Positions 1-7,943 of a stretch of 50,997 nucleotides of DNA are shown here, in pieces. Source of the DNA: Pseudomonas ceruminis (lineage in GTDB: Bacteria > Pseudomonadota > Gammaproteobacteria > Pseudomonadales > Pseudomonadaceae); the NCBI RefSeq assembly GCF_021602025.1, contig NZ_BQHW01000032.1, forward strand, positions 1 through 50,997, in the 5' to 3' direction. The notes under the pieces are model-generated. The model did not search any database. It saw nothing but the letters and a program-made list of their open reading frames with translations, and had not been told where the DNA came from. Both the position numbers and the translations under genes were made by a program. Position 1 is the first letter of the stretch. The number at the start of each line of letters is the position of its first letter.

Positions 1-915
1 GGTGCTGCGGTGGGTGGGGTGGGCGATGGGGGACAGGATACCGTTCTGTTCAGGTTGGGCAGAAGCAAACCGGCCAGAACGCGCGGCGCCCCCCCGCGTG
101 AGCCGGTGGGTGATGGGCCAGGAGGCACGCTGTTCGGCTGGGGTACGCAAGGCGACAGGGCTGCGCCGAACAACAGCGCGACGCAGCCTGAAAGCCCTGG
201 CTCGTCAGTGGCAACGCAGCCACTGAGGCAGGCCGTACATACCCAGGACGCTGCCGCTTCGCCTGCGCGTGCTGTACCGGTTAACGCAACCGCTCGGCTA
301 CCGTCAGCCAAAGGGCTTATGAAGCGTTTGCCCGGGGTTGCTCTTCTAAGTACCACGCTTGAGCTTGTCGAAACCTACAACAGCGACGCCAGTTCGGCAC
401 GCAAGCTTGAAGGTTATGGCAGTGCTGTCGGTGGCCTGGGCGGCACCCTGGCGGGCGCTGCCGCAGGCGCTGTAATAGGGTCGGTGGTACCGGTAATTGG
501 CACGGCAGTGGGTGGGCTGATTGGCGGCGTGCTGGGCGGCATGGGTGGAGAAAGCACGGGTGGCTGGTTGGGCAGTGTCGTGGCTTCAGCCATGGGCAAG
601 GCCCAGGCAGGCCCTCGTGTCGAGGGCTCCAGTATGCCCGGGGCTCCCAAGATGCCTGACGAGCCGGCCCCGGCGCTGGACAGTGCAACCCTCCCGGTGC
701 TTGTCGCTTCGCCGACGGCGCAGCTTCCCTGCGCTCCGGTGCCACAGGTCATCAACCAGCAGTTCACCTTCAACGCCAACATGCCGGTCACCGTCAACAA
801 CAGCTTCGACGACCCGACCACCCTGCAACAACTGGAAACCATCGCCCGACGCGTACTGGACGACCTGATGCGTCAGGCACGTTCGGTGCAGATGGCGGAC
901 CAACCACACCCATAA
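1..915 (+). CDS. Phage tail tape measure protein, C-terminal part (5' end outside window)
   Basis: The reading frame is open from base 1, so this is the 3' end of a longer gene. The visible 304 residues contain a low-complexity Gly/Pro/Ala stretch, then a glycine-zipper-like hydrophobic segment (residues about 140-190, rich in GG, GAAAG and GGLIGG) and a polar tail. Glycine-rich membrane-like segments near the C terminus are usual for tape measure proteins of contractile tails, which set tail length and help pierce the envelope. Position agrees: in P2-like clusters the tape measure gene is followed by gpU, gpX and gpD genes, as here. The frame ends 9 bases before the next gene. Identity depends mainly on gene order because the diagnostic N-terminal region is not visible. 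Confidence 0.7.
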   Translation, partial: GAAVGGVGDGGQDTVLFRLGRSKPARTRGAPPREPVGDGPGGTLFGWGTQGDRAAPNNSATQPESPGSSVATQPLRQAVHTQDAAASPARAVPVNATARLPSAKGLMKRLPGVALLSTTLELVETYNSDASSARKLEGYGSAVGGLGGTLAGAAAGAVIGSVVPVIGTAVGGLIGGVLGGMGGESTGGWLGSVVASAMGKAQAGPRVEGSSMPGAPKMPDEPAPALDSATLPVLVASPTAQLPCAPVPQVINQQFTFNANMPVTVNNSFDDPTTLQQLETIARRVLDDLMRQARSVQMADQPHP

Positions 916-924
916 GGAGGATCC

Positions 925-1770
925 ATGACCTACCTGGAGCAGTTGCAAGGTGGGCTGCATGCGCTGGTCAGGGCGGGCGAGGAAGGGCGTCGGCGTGCCG
1001 ACGCCATGCTCGAGCCCATGAGCCAGGCAGTCGGCCATGCAAAGGAAGCGGCTGCCGAGCTTGAAGCCTTGCCATGGATTGGCCCGGCCATTGGCAAGCG
1101 CCTGCAACGCACGATGCGTGCCATTGAGTCGGCCAAGCGGCGCGTGGACAACGTTGTAGCCAAGTATGACCAGGCACTTGACGTGGTGCGCAAGGTGCGT
1201 GATCAGGTCGATGCTTTCGCTGAACATCTGGGCAAGGCGGGGGCGGCCATCCGCCGTGTGCTGGGTGATGCACGCGCAGTGGCCAGCGGCGTGCTGTCGA
1301 CCTTGGGCTTCGCGCCTGAGGCGACGCCGACGGCCGAGGCGATCAAACCCTTCCCACACCTGCTGGTGCTGCAGCCACTCAAGGCGAACGCGCCACCTTA
1401 TTACTTCAATCTAGACACCGCCGCTTTCGACCAGTTGCGCCGGCAAACGCGTTTTCGCTGGGCTGGCCAGGAGCGCCTTAGCCGTGACAACGCACAGCAG
1501 GCAATCAGCCTGGGTGAAGAAACCATCAGCATCCGCGGTGCGATCTTCCCCGGATTCAAAGGCGGGCTGGGCCAGTTGCAAGCGCTGCGTGGCATCGGCC
1601 GCCAGTTGTTGCCCCTGTCGCTGACCACAGGCTATGGCGAAGTGCTGGGCACCTGGTGCCTCATCGGCATCGAGGAGGAGCAGGGGGCTTTGCTGGCCGG
1701 CGGTATTCCACGCAAACAGGGATTCTCATTGGAGTTCGTCAGCTATGGCCAAGACTTGCAAAACGTCTGA
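925..1770 (+). CDS. Phage tail protein of gpU family with N-terminal helical extension
   Basis: The product has 281 residues and starts at an ATG preceded by a strong AAGGAGG site. The C-terminal half (about residues 145-281) reads like P2 gpU, the tail terminator or completion protein, with the pattern of a short beta-rich protein around FRWAGQERL and GYGEVLGTW. The first 140 residues are charged and helical (AELEALPWIGPAIGKRL, then a heptad-like stretch) and are not part of ordinary gpU, which is about 160 residues long. The extension may be a domain derived from the tape measure or a chaperone-like helix. The gene overlaps gpX by 26 bases, indicating co-translation. The family call is fairly sure; the role of the extension is inference. 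Confidence 0.75.
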   Translation: MTYLEQLQGGLHALVRAGEEGRRRADAMLEPMSQAVGHAKEAAAELEALPWIGPAIGKRLQRTMRAIESAKRRVDNVVAKYDQALDVVRKVRDQVDAFAEHLGKAGAAIRRVLGDARAVASGVLSTLGFAPEATPTAEAIKPFPHLLVLQPLKANAPPYYFNLDTAAFDQLRRQTRFRWAGQERLSRDNAQQAISLGEETISIRGAIFPGFKGGLGQLQALRGIGRQLLPLSLTTGYGEVLGTWCLIGIEEEQGALLAGGIPRKQGFSLEFVSYGQDLQNV

Positions 1771-1951
1771 GGGCGACGTGCTCGATACCCTCTGTCATCA
1801 CTATTACGGGCACCTGGACGGCACTGTGGAGGCGGTGCTGCAAGCCAATCAGGGGTTGGCCGACGAGGTGCAGCCTTTTCGCAGCGGGGTGGTGGTGCGC
1901 TTGCCGGCGTTGTCGGCAGCGGCAGCCACCTCCATACAACTCTGGGAGTGA
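1745..1951 (+). CDS. Phage tail protein X (gpX-like, LysM-type fold)
   Basis: This is a 68-residue protein whose ATG lies inside the end of the gpU-like gene in another frame. Its sequence has the gpX pattern: a start like EGDVLDTLCHHYYG, a middle VLQANQGLAD, and a hydrophobic end with VVVRLPAL, which resembles a single LysM-like unit. In P2-type tails gpX is a small baseplate or tail component. Overlaps with both neighbours (26 bases upstream, 4 bases downstream) mark a tightly coupled tail operon. Upstream in-frame ATGs exist but lie deep within gpU, so the start at 1745 is preferred on length. Confidence 0.8.
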   Translation: MAKTCKTSEGDVLDTLCHHYYGHLDGTVEAVLQANQGLADEVQPFRSGVVVRLPALSAAAATSIQLWE

Positions 1952-2991
1952 ATGCCATGCAACCGCAATTTCGCATCCAGGCAGATGGTAAAGACATCAC
2001 CGCCCTGATCAACGACCGCCTGTTGTTGCTGCGCACCACCGACAAGCCGGGGATGGATTCGGACGACTTCGAGTTGCGCATAGATGCCCGTGACGGTGCC
2101 GTGGCGTTGCCTGCCCGTGGCGCGCTGATCGAAGTGCATCTGGGTTATGCCGGCGAGCCTCTGGCTCGGCTGGGGCGCTACACCGTGGACGAAGTCGAGG
2201 TGTTCGGCCCACCCGATACCCTGGTGGTGCGCGGCAAGGCCAGTGACCTGTGTGGCAGCGGAAAAACCATCCGCAGTGACAGCTGGGAGGCGGCACCTTT
2301 GCAACGCATCATCGCCCAGATCGGTGCGCGCAATGGCTGGCAAACGGTATGCCCGGTAGCCACACAGGTGCCGCGCGCCGACCAATACAATGAATCGGAT
2401 TTCAACTTCATTACCCGTTTGGCTCGCCAGTACGACTGCACCGCAAAGCTTGCCAACGGCCAACTGCTGGTGCTGCCGCGTCAAGCAGGGCAGAGCGCCA
2501 GTGGCCAACACCTGGATATCGTCAGCATCGCCCGCAGCGAAGTCAGCCAATGGCACTGCCGATTGGATGACAAGGCCGCTCGCAAGGCTGTGCGCACCCG
2601 CCACCAGGACAGTGCCAGCGGCGAGCTGAAAGAGGTTGAACTGGTCAACGACGATGGCAGGCAAGGGCATCGTCCAATCCACACCGACCGCCACCTGTAT
2701 CCCAATCGCACTTGCGCCGAACAGGCGGCCAAGGCGCGCCTGGCCAGCTTCAATCGCAATACCGCCCAGCTGCGTCTTGACCTGCCAGGGCGCACCGACC
2801 TGTTCGCCGAGCGCAGCATCGACCTGATCGGCTTTGGTGACGGGCTCGATGGCCAGTATCAGCTCGATTCGGTCGAGCAGGTGTTCACCAGCGATGGTTG
2901 GCGCACCACGGTGCAGGGCAATGGCGGCAAGGCAGGGAAAGCAAATGCCAAGGGCAAGGTGCCACGGCGCTCGGCCGGGACGATGGCTTGA
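1948..2991 (+). CDS. Phage late control / tail hub protein D (gpD-like)
   Basis: The product has 347 residues from a GTG that overlaps the gpX stop, or 344 from an ATG at 1957. It matches the P2 gpD family, which forms the hub at the tip of contractile tails (a gp27-like fold). Visible family features include an N-terminal DITALINDRLLLLRTTD region and the central ESDFNFITRLARQYDCTAKL segment, typical of gpD and of VgrG/gp27 relatives. The C terminus is basic (KAGKANAKGKV), also common in this family. It follows gpX and precedes the lysis genes, the usual order in Pseudomonas tailocins and P2-like phages. Confidence 0.85.
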   Translation: MNAMQPQFRIQADGKDITALINDRLLLLRTTDKPGMDSDDFELRIDARDGAVALPARGALIEVHLGYAGEPLARLGRYTVDEVEVFGPPDTLVVRGKASDLCGSGKTIRSDSWEAAPLQRIIAQIGARNGWQTVCPVATQVPRADQYNESDFNFITRLARQYDCTAKLANGQLLVLPRQAGQSASGQHLDIVSIARSEVSQWHCRLDDKAARKAVRTRHQDSASGELKEVELVNDDGRQGHRPIHTDRHLYPNRTCAEQAAKARLASFNRNTAQLRLDLPGRTDLFAERSIDLIGFGDGLDGQYQLDSVEQVFTSDGWRTTVQGNGGKAGKANAKGKVPRRSAGTMA

Positions 2992-3027
2992 GGCCTGCGG
3001 TACACCGTGCAAGTAAGGAGACTCGAC

Positions 3028-3576
3028 ATGCTCACAGAAATGCAACTGCTACAGATTCTGCCCAACGCCCGCCCTGTCGCGGGCGTTTTTCTTTCGGCCT
3101 TGAACGTCACGCTGCCGCGCTGGGAGATCGACAACACCAGGCGTGTCGCCGCGTTCATTGCCCAGGTTGGCCATGAATCCGGCCAGTTTCGCTATGTGAA
3201 GGAGCTGGGTAATGATCGTTATCTGGCGCGTTATGACACCGGTCGCCTGGCCCAGCGCCTGGGCAACACGCCTGAGGCTGACGGTGACGGCCAGTTGTAT
3301 TGCGGCCGTGGCCTGATTCAGGTCACCGGGCGCAACAACTATCAGGCCTGCAGCCGTGCCCTGTTCGGTGACGAGCGTCTGCTGGCGCAACCGCAGTTGC
3401 TCGAGCAGCCGCGTTGGGCCTGCGAATCGGCAGCATGGTTCTGGCATTCACGTGGTTTGAACGCGTTGGCTGATCGTGGCGAGTTCAACCGTATTACCCG
3501 GCATATCAATGGTGGCCTGAATGGGTTGGAGGACCGCCTGACGCTTTGGGCGCGCGCGCGGGAAGTACTGTGTTGA
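3028..3576 (+). CDS. Endolysin, glycoside hydrolase family 19 (chitinase-like lysozyme)
   Basis: The protein has 182 residues; ATG 3028 is chosen because AAGGAG sits 8 bases upstream, although the frame is open further 5'. It cleaves peptidoglycan glycan strands to release particles. GH19 hallmarks are visible: GHESGQF near residues 48-54, with E50 the likely catalytic acid, and YCGRGLIQVTGRNNY near residue 91, the conserved substrate-cleft motif. There is no signal peptide, so export would need a holin, none of which is recognised in the window. Downstream it overlaps the spanin gene by 7 bases, giving a compact lysis cassette. The family assignment is secure. Confidence 0.9.
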   Translation: MLTEMQLLQILPNARPVAGVFLSALNVTLPRWEIDNTRRVAAFIAQVGHESGQFRYVKELGNDRYLARYDTGRLAQRLGNTPEADGDGQLYCGRGLIQVTGRNNYQACSRALFGDERLLAQPQLLEQPRWACESAAWFWHSRGLNALADRGEFNRITRHINGGLNGLEDRLTLWARAREVLC

Positions 3577-4049
3577 GCCGTACTCAGCTTGGCCTGGGGG
3601 TGGTGTTGATGCTGCTGTCTGCTGCGTTGGCCTGGCAGGTTCAGGGCTGGCGCTATGGGCAGCAGCTGGCGCTGCAGGCCCAAACCCAGGCCGACGTGGC
3701 GGCTTCCCTGTTACTCACGGAGCGCGCGCGTCGCCAAAGCCTGGAGCAGCGCATCCAGGAAAGTGAAACCCGCCATTTTCAGGAGCTTGCCGATGTGCAA
3801 AAGTCTCAGGCTCGCCTGCGTGATCGTCTCGCTACTGCTGATCTGCGCCTGTCGGTCCTGGTCGAGCGCGGCGCCGCCGGTCCCGCAATGCCTGCCGCCC
3901 CCGGCGCCAGCGGCGTGGATCATGCAACCGTACGCGCCCGACTTGAGCCAGCGCATGCTGGACGAATTATCGCCATCACCGATGACGGGGACCGGGGATT
4001 GATTGCGTTGCGGGCGTGTCAGGATTATGTACAGGCGTTGCAGCGCTAA
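3570..4049 (+). CDS. Inner-membrane spanin, Rz-like (LysB/DUF2514 type)
   Basis: The product has 159 residues from a GTG overlapping the endolysin stop. An N-terminal hydrophobic segment (about residues 6-24, GVVLMLLSAALAW) is followed by a long coiled-coil-like stretch rich in Q, E, R and A, the layout of an Rz-type i-spanin that spans the periplasm and fuses inner and outer membranes at lysis. A nested gene for the outer partner lies in another frame inside it. In a tailocin operon it would serve release by host lysis. The sequence is family-typical in architecture rather than in exact motifs. Confidence 0.75.
   Translation: MLSRTQLGLGVVLMLLSAALAWQVQGWRYGQQLALQAQTQADVAASLLLTERARRQSLEQRIQESETRHFQELADVQKSQARLRDRLATADLRLSVLVERGAAGPAMPAAPGASGVDHATVRARLEPAHAGRIIAITDDGDRGLIALRACQDYVQALQR
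3793..4002 (+). CDS. Outer-membrane spanin lipoprotein, Rz1-like, nested in the Rz gene
   Basis: A 69-residue frame is wholly contained in the i-spanin gene, shifted by one base. It has its own Shine-Dalgarno AGGAG (3781-3785) 7 bases before the ATG. The product begins with a short lipoprotein signal (SLLLICAC, Cys20 the likely lipidated residue) and continues with a proline-rich segment (PPVPQCLPPPAPAAW), which is what Rz1 o-spanins look like. Rz/Rz1 gene nesting is well known in lambda-like and P2-like phages. The good ribosome site, lipobox and proline content argue that this overlap is a real gene and not a shadow frame. Confidence 0.82.
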   Translation: MCKSLRLACVIVSLLLICACRSWSSAAPPVPQCLPPPAPAAWIMQPYAPDLSQRMLDELSPSPMTGTGD

Positions 4050-4132
4050 GGTATGGCCACGTCTGGCTTGTGCCTGTCCCGCTCACCCGCTCGACATGCT
4101 AGGTTGTCCCTCAGTCTTCCAAGGAACCGACC

Positions 4133-4615
4133 ATGGACCCGATCACCGCACACTCCACCCGCCTTGGCGAACACCTGCGTCGCCTGGGCGCCCAGGTAAC
4201 CACCGCCGAATCCTGCACGGGTGGCGGCATCGCCGAGGCTATCACCCGTGTGCCCGGCAGCTCGGCATGGTTCGAAGCCGGTTATGTCACCTACTCCAAC
4301 GCCCAGAAAACCCGCCAGTTGAATGTACCTGAGCCTTTGTTCGCTGAAGTGGGCGCGGTCAGCCAGGAGGTGGTCGAAGCCATGGTCCGTGGCGCCCAGG
4401 CGGCCAGCGGCGCGCGGTTTGCCGTGGCGGTCAGTGGCGTAGCCGGGCCAGACGGCGGTTCGCCGGCCAAGCCGGTGGGGACCGTCTGGCTGGCATGGGC
4501 CGATGGCAGCCGGGTGTACAGCGAGCGCCGCCACTTCGACGGCGACCGCGAAACGGTTCGCCGACAGACGGTGATCGCTGCGTTAGACGGCTTGTTACAG
4601 CTTGGCGTGGAGTAA
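4133..4615 (+). CDS. pncC: Nicotinamide-nucleotide amidase (CinA C-terminal domain protein)
   Basis: This 160-residue single-domain protein hydrolyses nicotinamide mononucleotide to nicotinate mononucleotide in NAD salvage. It carries the family signatures [16 protein letters not shown] near the N terminus (the serine in ESCTGG is the likely nucleophile) and [21 protein letters not shown] in the middle. It lacks the N-terminal MoCF-like domain of full CinA, as in E. coli YgaD/PncC. The start is supported by AAGGAA 7 bases upstream. Placement directly before recA is conserved in Pseudomonas, and the tail cluster upstream sits at this boundary. Often annotated cinA. Confidence 0.92.
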   Translation: MDPITAHSTRLGEHLRRLGAQVTTAESCTGGGIAEAITRVPGSSAWFEAGYVTYSNAQKTRQLNVPEPLFAEVGAVSQEVVEAMVRGAQAASGARFAVAVSGVAGPDGGSPAKPVGTVWLAWADGSRVYSERRHFDGDRETVRRQTVIAALDGLLQLGVE

Positions 4616-4630
4616 ATCGACGACAGGGGT

Positions 4631-4675
4631 TTGCTCAAACGCTTCCCTGTGGAATAATACTGGCTACTTATACAG
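4631..4675 (+). promoter_or_regulatory. recA promoter with LexA (SOS) box
   Basis: A sigma70-like promoter is visible: -35 TTGCTC at 4631-4636, an 18-base spacer, and -10 TAATAC at 4655-4660. A 16-bp LexA-type operator, CTGGCTACTTATACAG (4660-4675), overlaps the last base of the -10 element. It fits CTG-N10-CAG, with CTGG in place of the ideal CTGT half. LexA bound here would block the start region, and DNA damage would relieve it. Transcription start position is inferred. Confidence 0.8.
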
Positions 4676-4719
4676 GTATTCCCGGCCGTCAGGGCCAAGT
4701 CGAACACGTGAGGATTTCA

Positions 4720-5787
4720 ATGGACGACAACAAGAAGCGCGCCTTGGCTGCGGCCCTGGGTCAGATCGAACGCCAATTCGGCAAAGGCGCGGTCATGCGC
4801 ATGGGCGACCATGAGCGCCAGGCTATTCCAGCCATTTCCACGGGCTCCCTGGGGCTGGACATCGCCCTCGGCATTGGCGGCCTGCCCAAAGGCCGTATCG
4901 TCGAGATCTACGGCCCGGAGTCGTCGGGTAAAACCACGCTGACGTTGTCGGTCATCGCTGAAGCCCAGAAAAACGGCGCCACCTGCGCCTTCGTCGATGC
5001 CGAGCACGCCCTCGATCCTGAATACGCCGGCAAGCTGGGCGTGAACGTCGACGACCTGCTGGTTTCGCAGCCGGACACAGGCGAGCAAGCCCTGGAAATC
5101 ACCGACATGCTGGTGCGTTCCAACGCGGTCGACGTGATCATCGTCGACTCCGTGGCCGCCCTGGTACCGAAGGCTGAAATCGAAGGCGAGATGGGTGACA
5201 TGCACGTCGGCCTGCAGGCCCGTCTGATGTCCCAGGCGCTGCGTAAAATCACCGGTAACATCAAGAACGCCAACTGCTTGGTCATCTTCATCAACCAGAT
5301 CCGTATGAAGATCGGCGTGATGTTCGGTAGCCCAGAAACCACCACGGGTGGTAACGCGCTGAAGTTCTACGCCTCGGTGCGTCTGGACATCCGCCGTACC
5401 GGTGCGGTCAAGGAAGGCGATGAGGTGGTCGGTAGCGAAACCCGCGTCAAGATCGTCAAGAACAAGGTCTCGCCGCCCTTCCGTCAGGCTGAGTTCCAGA
5501 TTCTTTACGGCAAGGGTATCTACCGCAACGGCGAAATCATCGACTTGGGCGTGTCTCAAGGCTTGGTCGAGAAGTCCGGCGCCTGGTACAGCTACCAGGG
5601 CAACAAGATTGGCCAGGGCAAGGCTAACGCTGCCAAGTACCTGCAAGAAAACCCGGCCATTGGCACCGAGATCGAGAAGCAGATCCGCGAGAAGCTGCTC
5701 AACTCGGGTGCCGTTGCCGCTGCTGGCAAAACCGCTGCCGCGCAGGCTGATGCCGACGATATGGCTGACGCCGACGCCGGTTATTGA
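4720..5787 (+). CDS. recA: Recombinase RecA
   Basis: The product has 355 residues, the normal length. It forms ATP-dependent filaments on single-stranded DNA, drives strand exchange and triggers LexA self-cleavage. Visible motifs are the Walker A loop GPESSGKT (residues 65-72), the [12 protein letters not shown] segment, the Walker B region [19 protein letters not shown], and the loop L2 region with [12 protein letters not shown]. The acidic Ala/Asp-rich C terminus is also typical. The start at 4720 gives the canonical [14 protein letters not shown] terminus; the frame is open upstream through the pncC end and should not be used. recX follows 20 bases after the stop, consistent with co-transcription. 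Confidence 0.98.
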   Translation: MDDNKKRALAAALGQIERQFGKGAVMRMGDHERQAIPAISTGSLGLDIALGIGGLPKGRIVEIYGPESSGKTTLTLSVIAEAQKNGATCAFVDAEHALDPEYAGKLGVNVDDLLVSQPDTGEQALEITDMLVRSNAVDVIIVDSVAALVPKAEIEGEMGDMHVGLQARLMSQALRKITGNIKNANCLVIFINQIRMKIGVMFGSPETTTGGNALKFYASVRLDIRRTGAVKEGDEVVGSETRVKIVKNKVSPPFRQAEFQILYGKGIYRNGEIIDLGVSQGLVEKSGAWYSYQGNKIGQGKANAAKYLQENPAIGTEIEKQIREKLLNSGAVAAAGKTAAAQADADDMADADAGY

Positions 5788-5807
5788 TAGAGCAATAGGC
5801 CACCTGT

Positions 5808-6278
5808 ATGTCCGTCGTTCTCGACACCCCTGTTGCTGTTCGACGGACAGCCATGGACCTGCTCGCACGCCGCGAGCATGGCCGCGTCGAGCTGACGCGT
5901 AAGTTACGTCAGCGCGGTGCATCGGATGAGCTGATCGAGCCCGCGCTCGATCGGCTCGCCGAAGAAGGGCTGCTCAGCGAAGCCCGCTATCTCGAGAGTT
6001 TCATCAGGTACCGTTCCAATGCCGGCTACGGCCCTGCGCGTATCCGCGAAGAGCTTGGCCAGCGTGGCCTGAACCGTGGCGACATCGACCAGGCACTGCG
6101 AGACAGCGGTGTGGACTGGGTGCAGCGGTTACAGGAGGCCTGGCAGCGCAAATTTGCTGGGCAACGCCCCCAGGACCCCCGCAGCCGCGCCCAGCAGGCG
6201 CGATTCCTCGCTTACCGTGGATTTCCCATGGACATGATCGGCCGACTACTCAGCGGGCGCGACCTTGATGATTATTGA
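5808..6278 (+). CDS. recX: Regulatory protein RecX
   Basis: The 156-residue protein is a modulator that caps or destabilises RecA filaments and limits recombinase activity. It shows the RecX triple three-helix repeat pattern: [19 protein letters not shown] near the N terminus, [16 protein letters not shown] in the middle, and [18 protein letters not shown] near the end. It lies 20 bases downstream of recA in the same direction with no terminator between, so it should share the SOS promoter through read-through. The next gene is convergent and ends 23 bases beyond. Confidence 0.93.
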   Translation: MSVVLDTPVAVRRTAMDLLARREHGRVELTRKLRQRGASDELIEPALDRLAEEGLLSEARYLESFIRYRSNAGYGPARIREELGQRGLNRGDIDQALRDSGVDWVQRLQEAWQRKFAGQRPQDPRSRAQQARFLAYRGFPMDMIGRLLSGRDLDDY

Positions 6279-6301
6279 TCTGACGGCCCCATCACGGCTG
6301 C

Positions 6302-7420
6302 CTAGCTGACCTTCAACGCCTCCCGTGCCCGCTGCGTCGTATGCATCGGTTGGGGCTTTGCCCAGTTCTCCGGCAAGTTGATGAAGTCCACCAGCTCACG
6401 CAGCCGCCCTTGGTCACGACCATTGAAGGCAAACGTCAGGCGGGTCAGGTGGCTGAAGTTGCCTACCTCGTGCTCCACGCCGCTGTCTGCATGCTGGTGA
6501 TATTTACCGCTCAGGCGCAAATCGGCGAAGCTCTCCTGAATCTCATGCAGTGCAGCTTCGCTAAGCCGGTGGTGCATGCGGATTACGAACTGGTTTTTCA
6601 GCCAGCGGCTGGAATGGTAGTTGCTGTAGAACTGGTTGATTTCTTCTACGGCTTCGTCGGCGCTGTGCACCAGGCGCACCAGTTTCAGGTCACTGGGCAA
6701 GATATAGCGGTTTTCTTCCAACTGGCGGCTGATGAAGGTCAGGCAATCGCGCCAGAACGTGCCACCTGGTGAATCCAGCAGAACGACAGGCACTAGCGGG
6801 CTCTTGCCTGTCTGGATCAGCGTCAGCACTTCCAGCGCCTCATCGAGCGTGCCAAACCCGCCAGGACAGAGCACCAGGCCATCGGCTTCCTTGACGAAAA
6901 ACAGTTTGCGAATGAAGAAGAAATGGAAAGGCAGCAGCTTATCGGTGCCGTCCACTGTTGCGTTGGCATGCTGTTCGAAAGGCAGGGTGATGTTGAAGCC
7001 CAGGCTGTGATCACTGCCAGCCCCTTCATGGGCGGCCGCCATGATGCCGCCGCCAGCGCCGGTGATGACCATCAGGTCGGAGCGGGCCAAGGTAGCGCCC
7101 AGTTCGCGGGCCAAGGCATACATCGGGTGTTCCAGTGGTGTACGCGCCGACCCAAATACGGTGACCTTGCGGCGCCCCTTGTAGCGTTGCAACGTGCGGA
7201 AGGAATGATCGAGTTCGCGAAGGGCCTGCAGTGTGATCTTGGCGCTCCAGCGATCACGGTCGTCATGGGCCATGCGCAGAATGGTCAGCATCATGTCGCG
7301 GTACAGCGGCAGGTTCGGGCTGTTCGGCGCGACCAGTTGCAGCTGTTCGTCAACCTTGCTCAGGTCGATGCCGCTGTCCCTGAAGTGATTGAACAAGTGT
7401 TCGTTCGATTGGTAAGGCAT
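6302..7420 (-). CDS. LOG-family protein (TIGR00730 Rossmann-fold nucleotide hydrolase)
   Basis: The 372-residue cytoplasmic protein belongs to the LOG/lysine decarboxylase-like family, whose characterised members remove ribose 5-phosphate from nucleoside 5'-monophosphates (cytokinin-activating LOG, bacterial PpnN). Family motifs are ITGAGGGIMAAAHEGA near residue 120 and PGGFGTLDEALEV near residue 190, the phosphate-binding and catalytic PGGxGTxxE signature. Long N- and C-terminal extensions around the core resemble PpnN, but it is shorter than E. coli PpnN. AAGGAG lies 7 bases before the ATG. Substrate is not known from sequence. Confidence 0.85.
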   Translation of the reverse strand: MPYQSNEHLFNHFRDSGIDLSKVDEQLQLVAPNSPNLPLYRDMMLTILRMAHDDRDRWSAKITLQALRELDHSFRTLQRYKGRRKVTVFGSARTPLEHPMYALARELGATLARSDLMVITGAGGGIMAAAHEGAGSDHSLGFNITLPFEQHANATVDGTDKLLPFHFFFIRKLFFVKEADGLVLCPGGFGTLDEALEVLTLIQTGKSPLVPVVLLDSPGGTFWRDCLTFISRQLEENRYILPSDLKLVRLVHSADEAVEEINQFYSNYHSSRWLKNQFVIRMHHRLSEAALHEIQESFADLRLSGKYHQHADSGVEHEVGNFSHLTRLTFAFNGRDQGRLRELVDFINLPENWAKPQPMHTTQRAREALKVS

Positions 7421-7739
7421 TCAACATCTCCTTCTGCAGCAAAACCTCTGACCGAACCGATGGCCTGGCTCGGCCGCGACACTACGTGTGTCGCTGGCTG
7501 CTCTGGCTCGAGTGTGCATCCCGAGCATTGCAGTAGGCCTTCAAGGCCATTGATGCAGTGGTGTAGGGCGGTAAGCAAAAGACCATCTTGTTGGTTTTCG
7601 AGTCTTCGTTATCAATTTAGACCCTTGCGCCCGTTCGTGCTGACTTGCGAGTCGGCAGCCACTTGTCGGCACACAGCCAATAGCGGTGAGGGTTTGATTA
7701 ACTGGAGAAGCGAACCGTGTCGAGGCGTGAGGTGGCGGT
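7421..7739. other. Intergenic region between divergent LOG and RHH genes
   Basis: These 319 bases separate the LOG gene (leftward) from the small ribbon-helix-helix gene (rightward). They should carry promoters for both. A short palindrome GGCCTTCAAGGCC is present around 7536-7548, and the stretch around 7590-7620 is AT-richer than its surroundings. No clear sigma70 hexamer pair, terminator or RNA gene was recognised. Confidence 0.4.
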
Positions 7740-7943
7740 ATGCATCGCTTGACCATCGAAGTAGACCGGCAGCTATATCAGCAGCTGGAAAATGCAGCGC
7801 AGGTTCATCATGTGAGCCTGGAGTCGGAGTGTATTCGCAGGTTGGCGGTGTTGGAATGCCAGTCACCCTACCTGCAGGCGCTGTTGGCAGAGATGCGCGC
7901 CGACGAAGCACTGCGGCGCGCGGAGGATGAGCGGGTGACGTGA
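7740..7943 (+). CDS. Small ribbon-helix-helix protein, orphan antitoxin-like
   Basis: The product has 67 residues. An N-terminal beta strand (HRLTIEVDRQLYQQL) followed by two helices (VSLESECIRRLAVL) is the ribbon-helix-helix DNA-binding layout seen in FitA/Arc-type antitoxins and repressors. A GAGGTGG site precedes the ATG. No toxin gene (PIN, RelE or similar) follows; instead the next gene is convergent and its stop codon abuts this one base to base. It may be a stand-alone transcriptional regulator or an antitoxin left after toxin loss. The fold call is reasonable; the function is unknown. Confidence 0.7.
   Translation: MHRLTIEVDRQLYQQLENAAQVHHVSLESECIRRLAVLECQSPYLQALLAEMRADEALRRAEDERVT

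Noticed and set aside
1849-3045. Minus-strand frame of nearly 400 codons across the tail genes
   Set aside because: Crosses the boundary of gpX and gpD genes on the other strand, with no ribosome site or domain.
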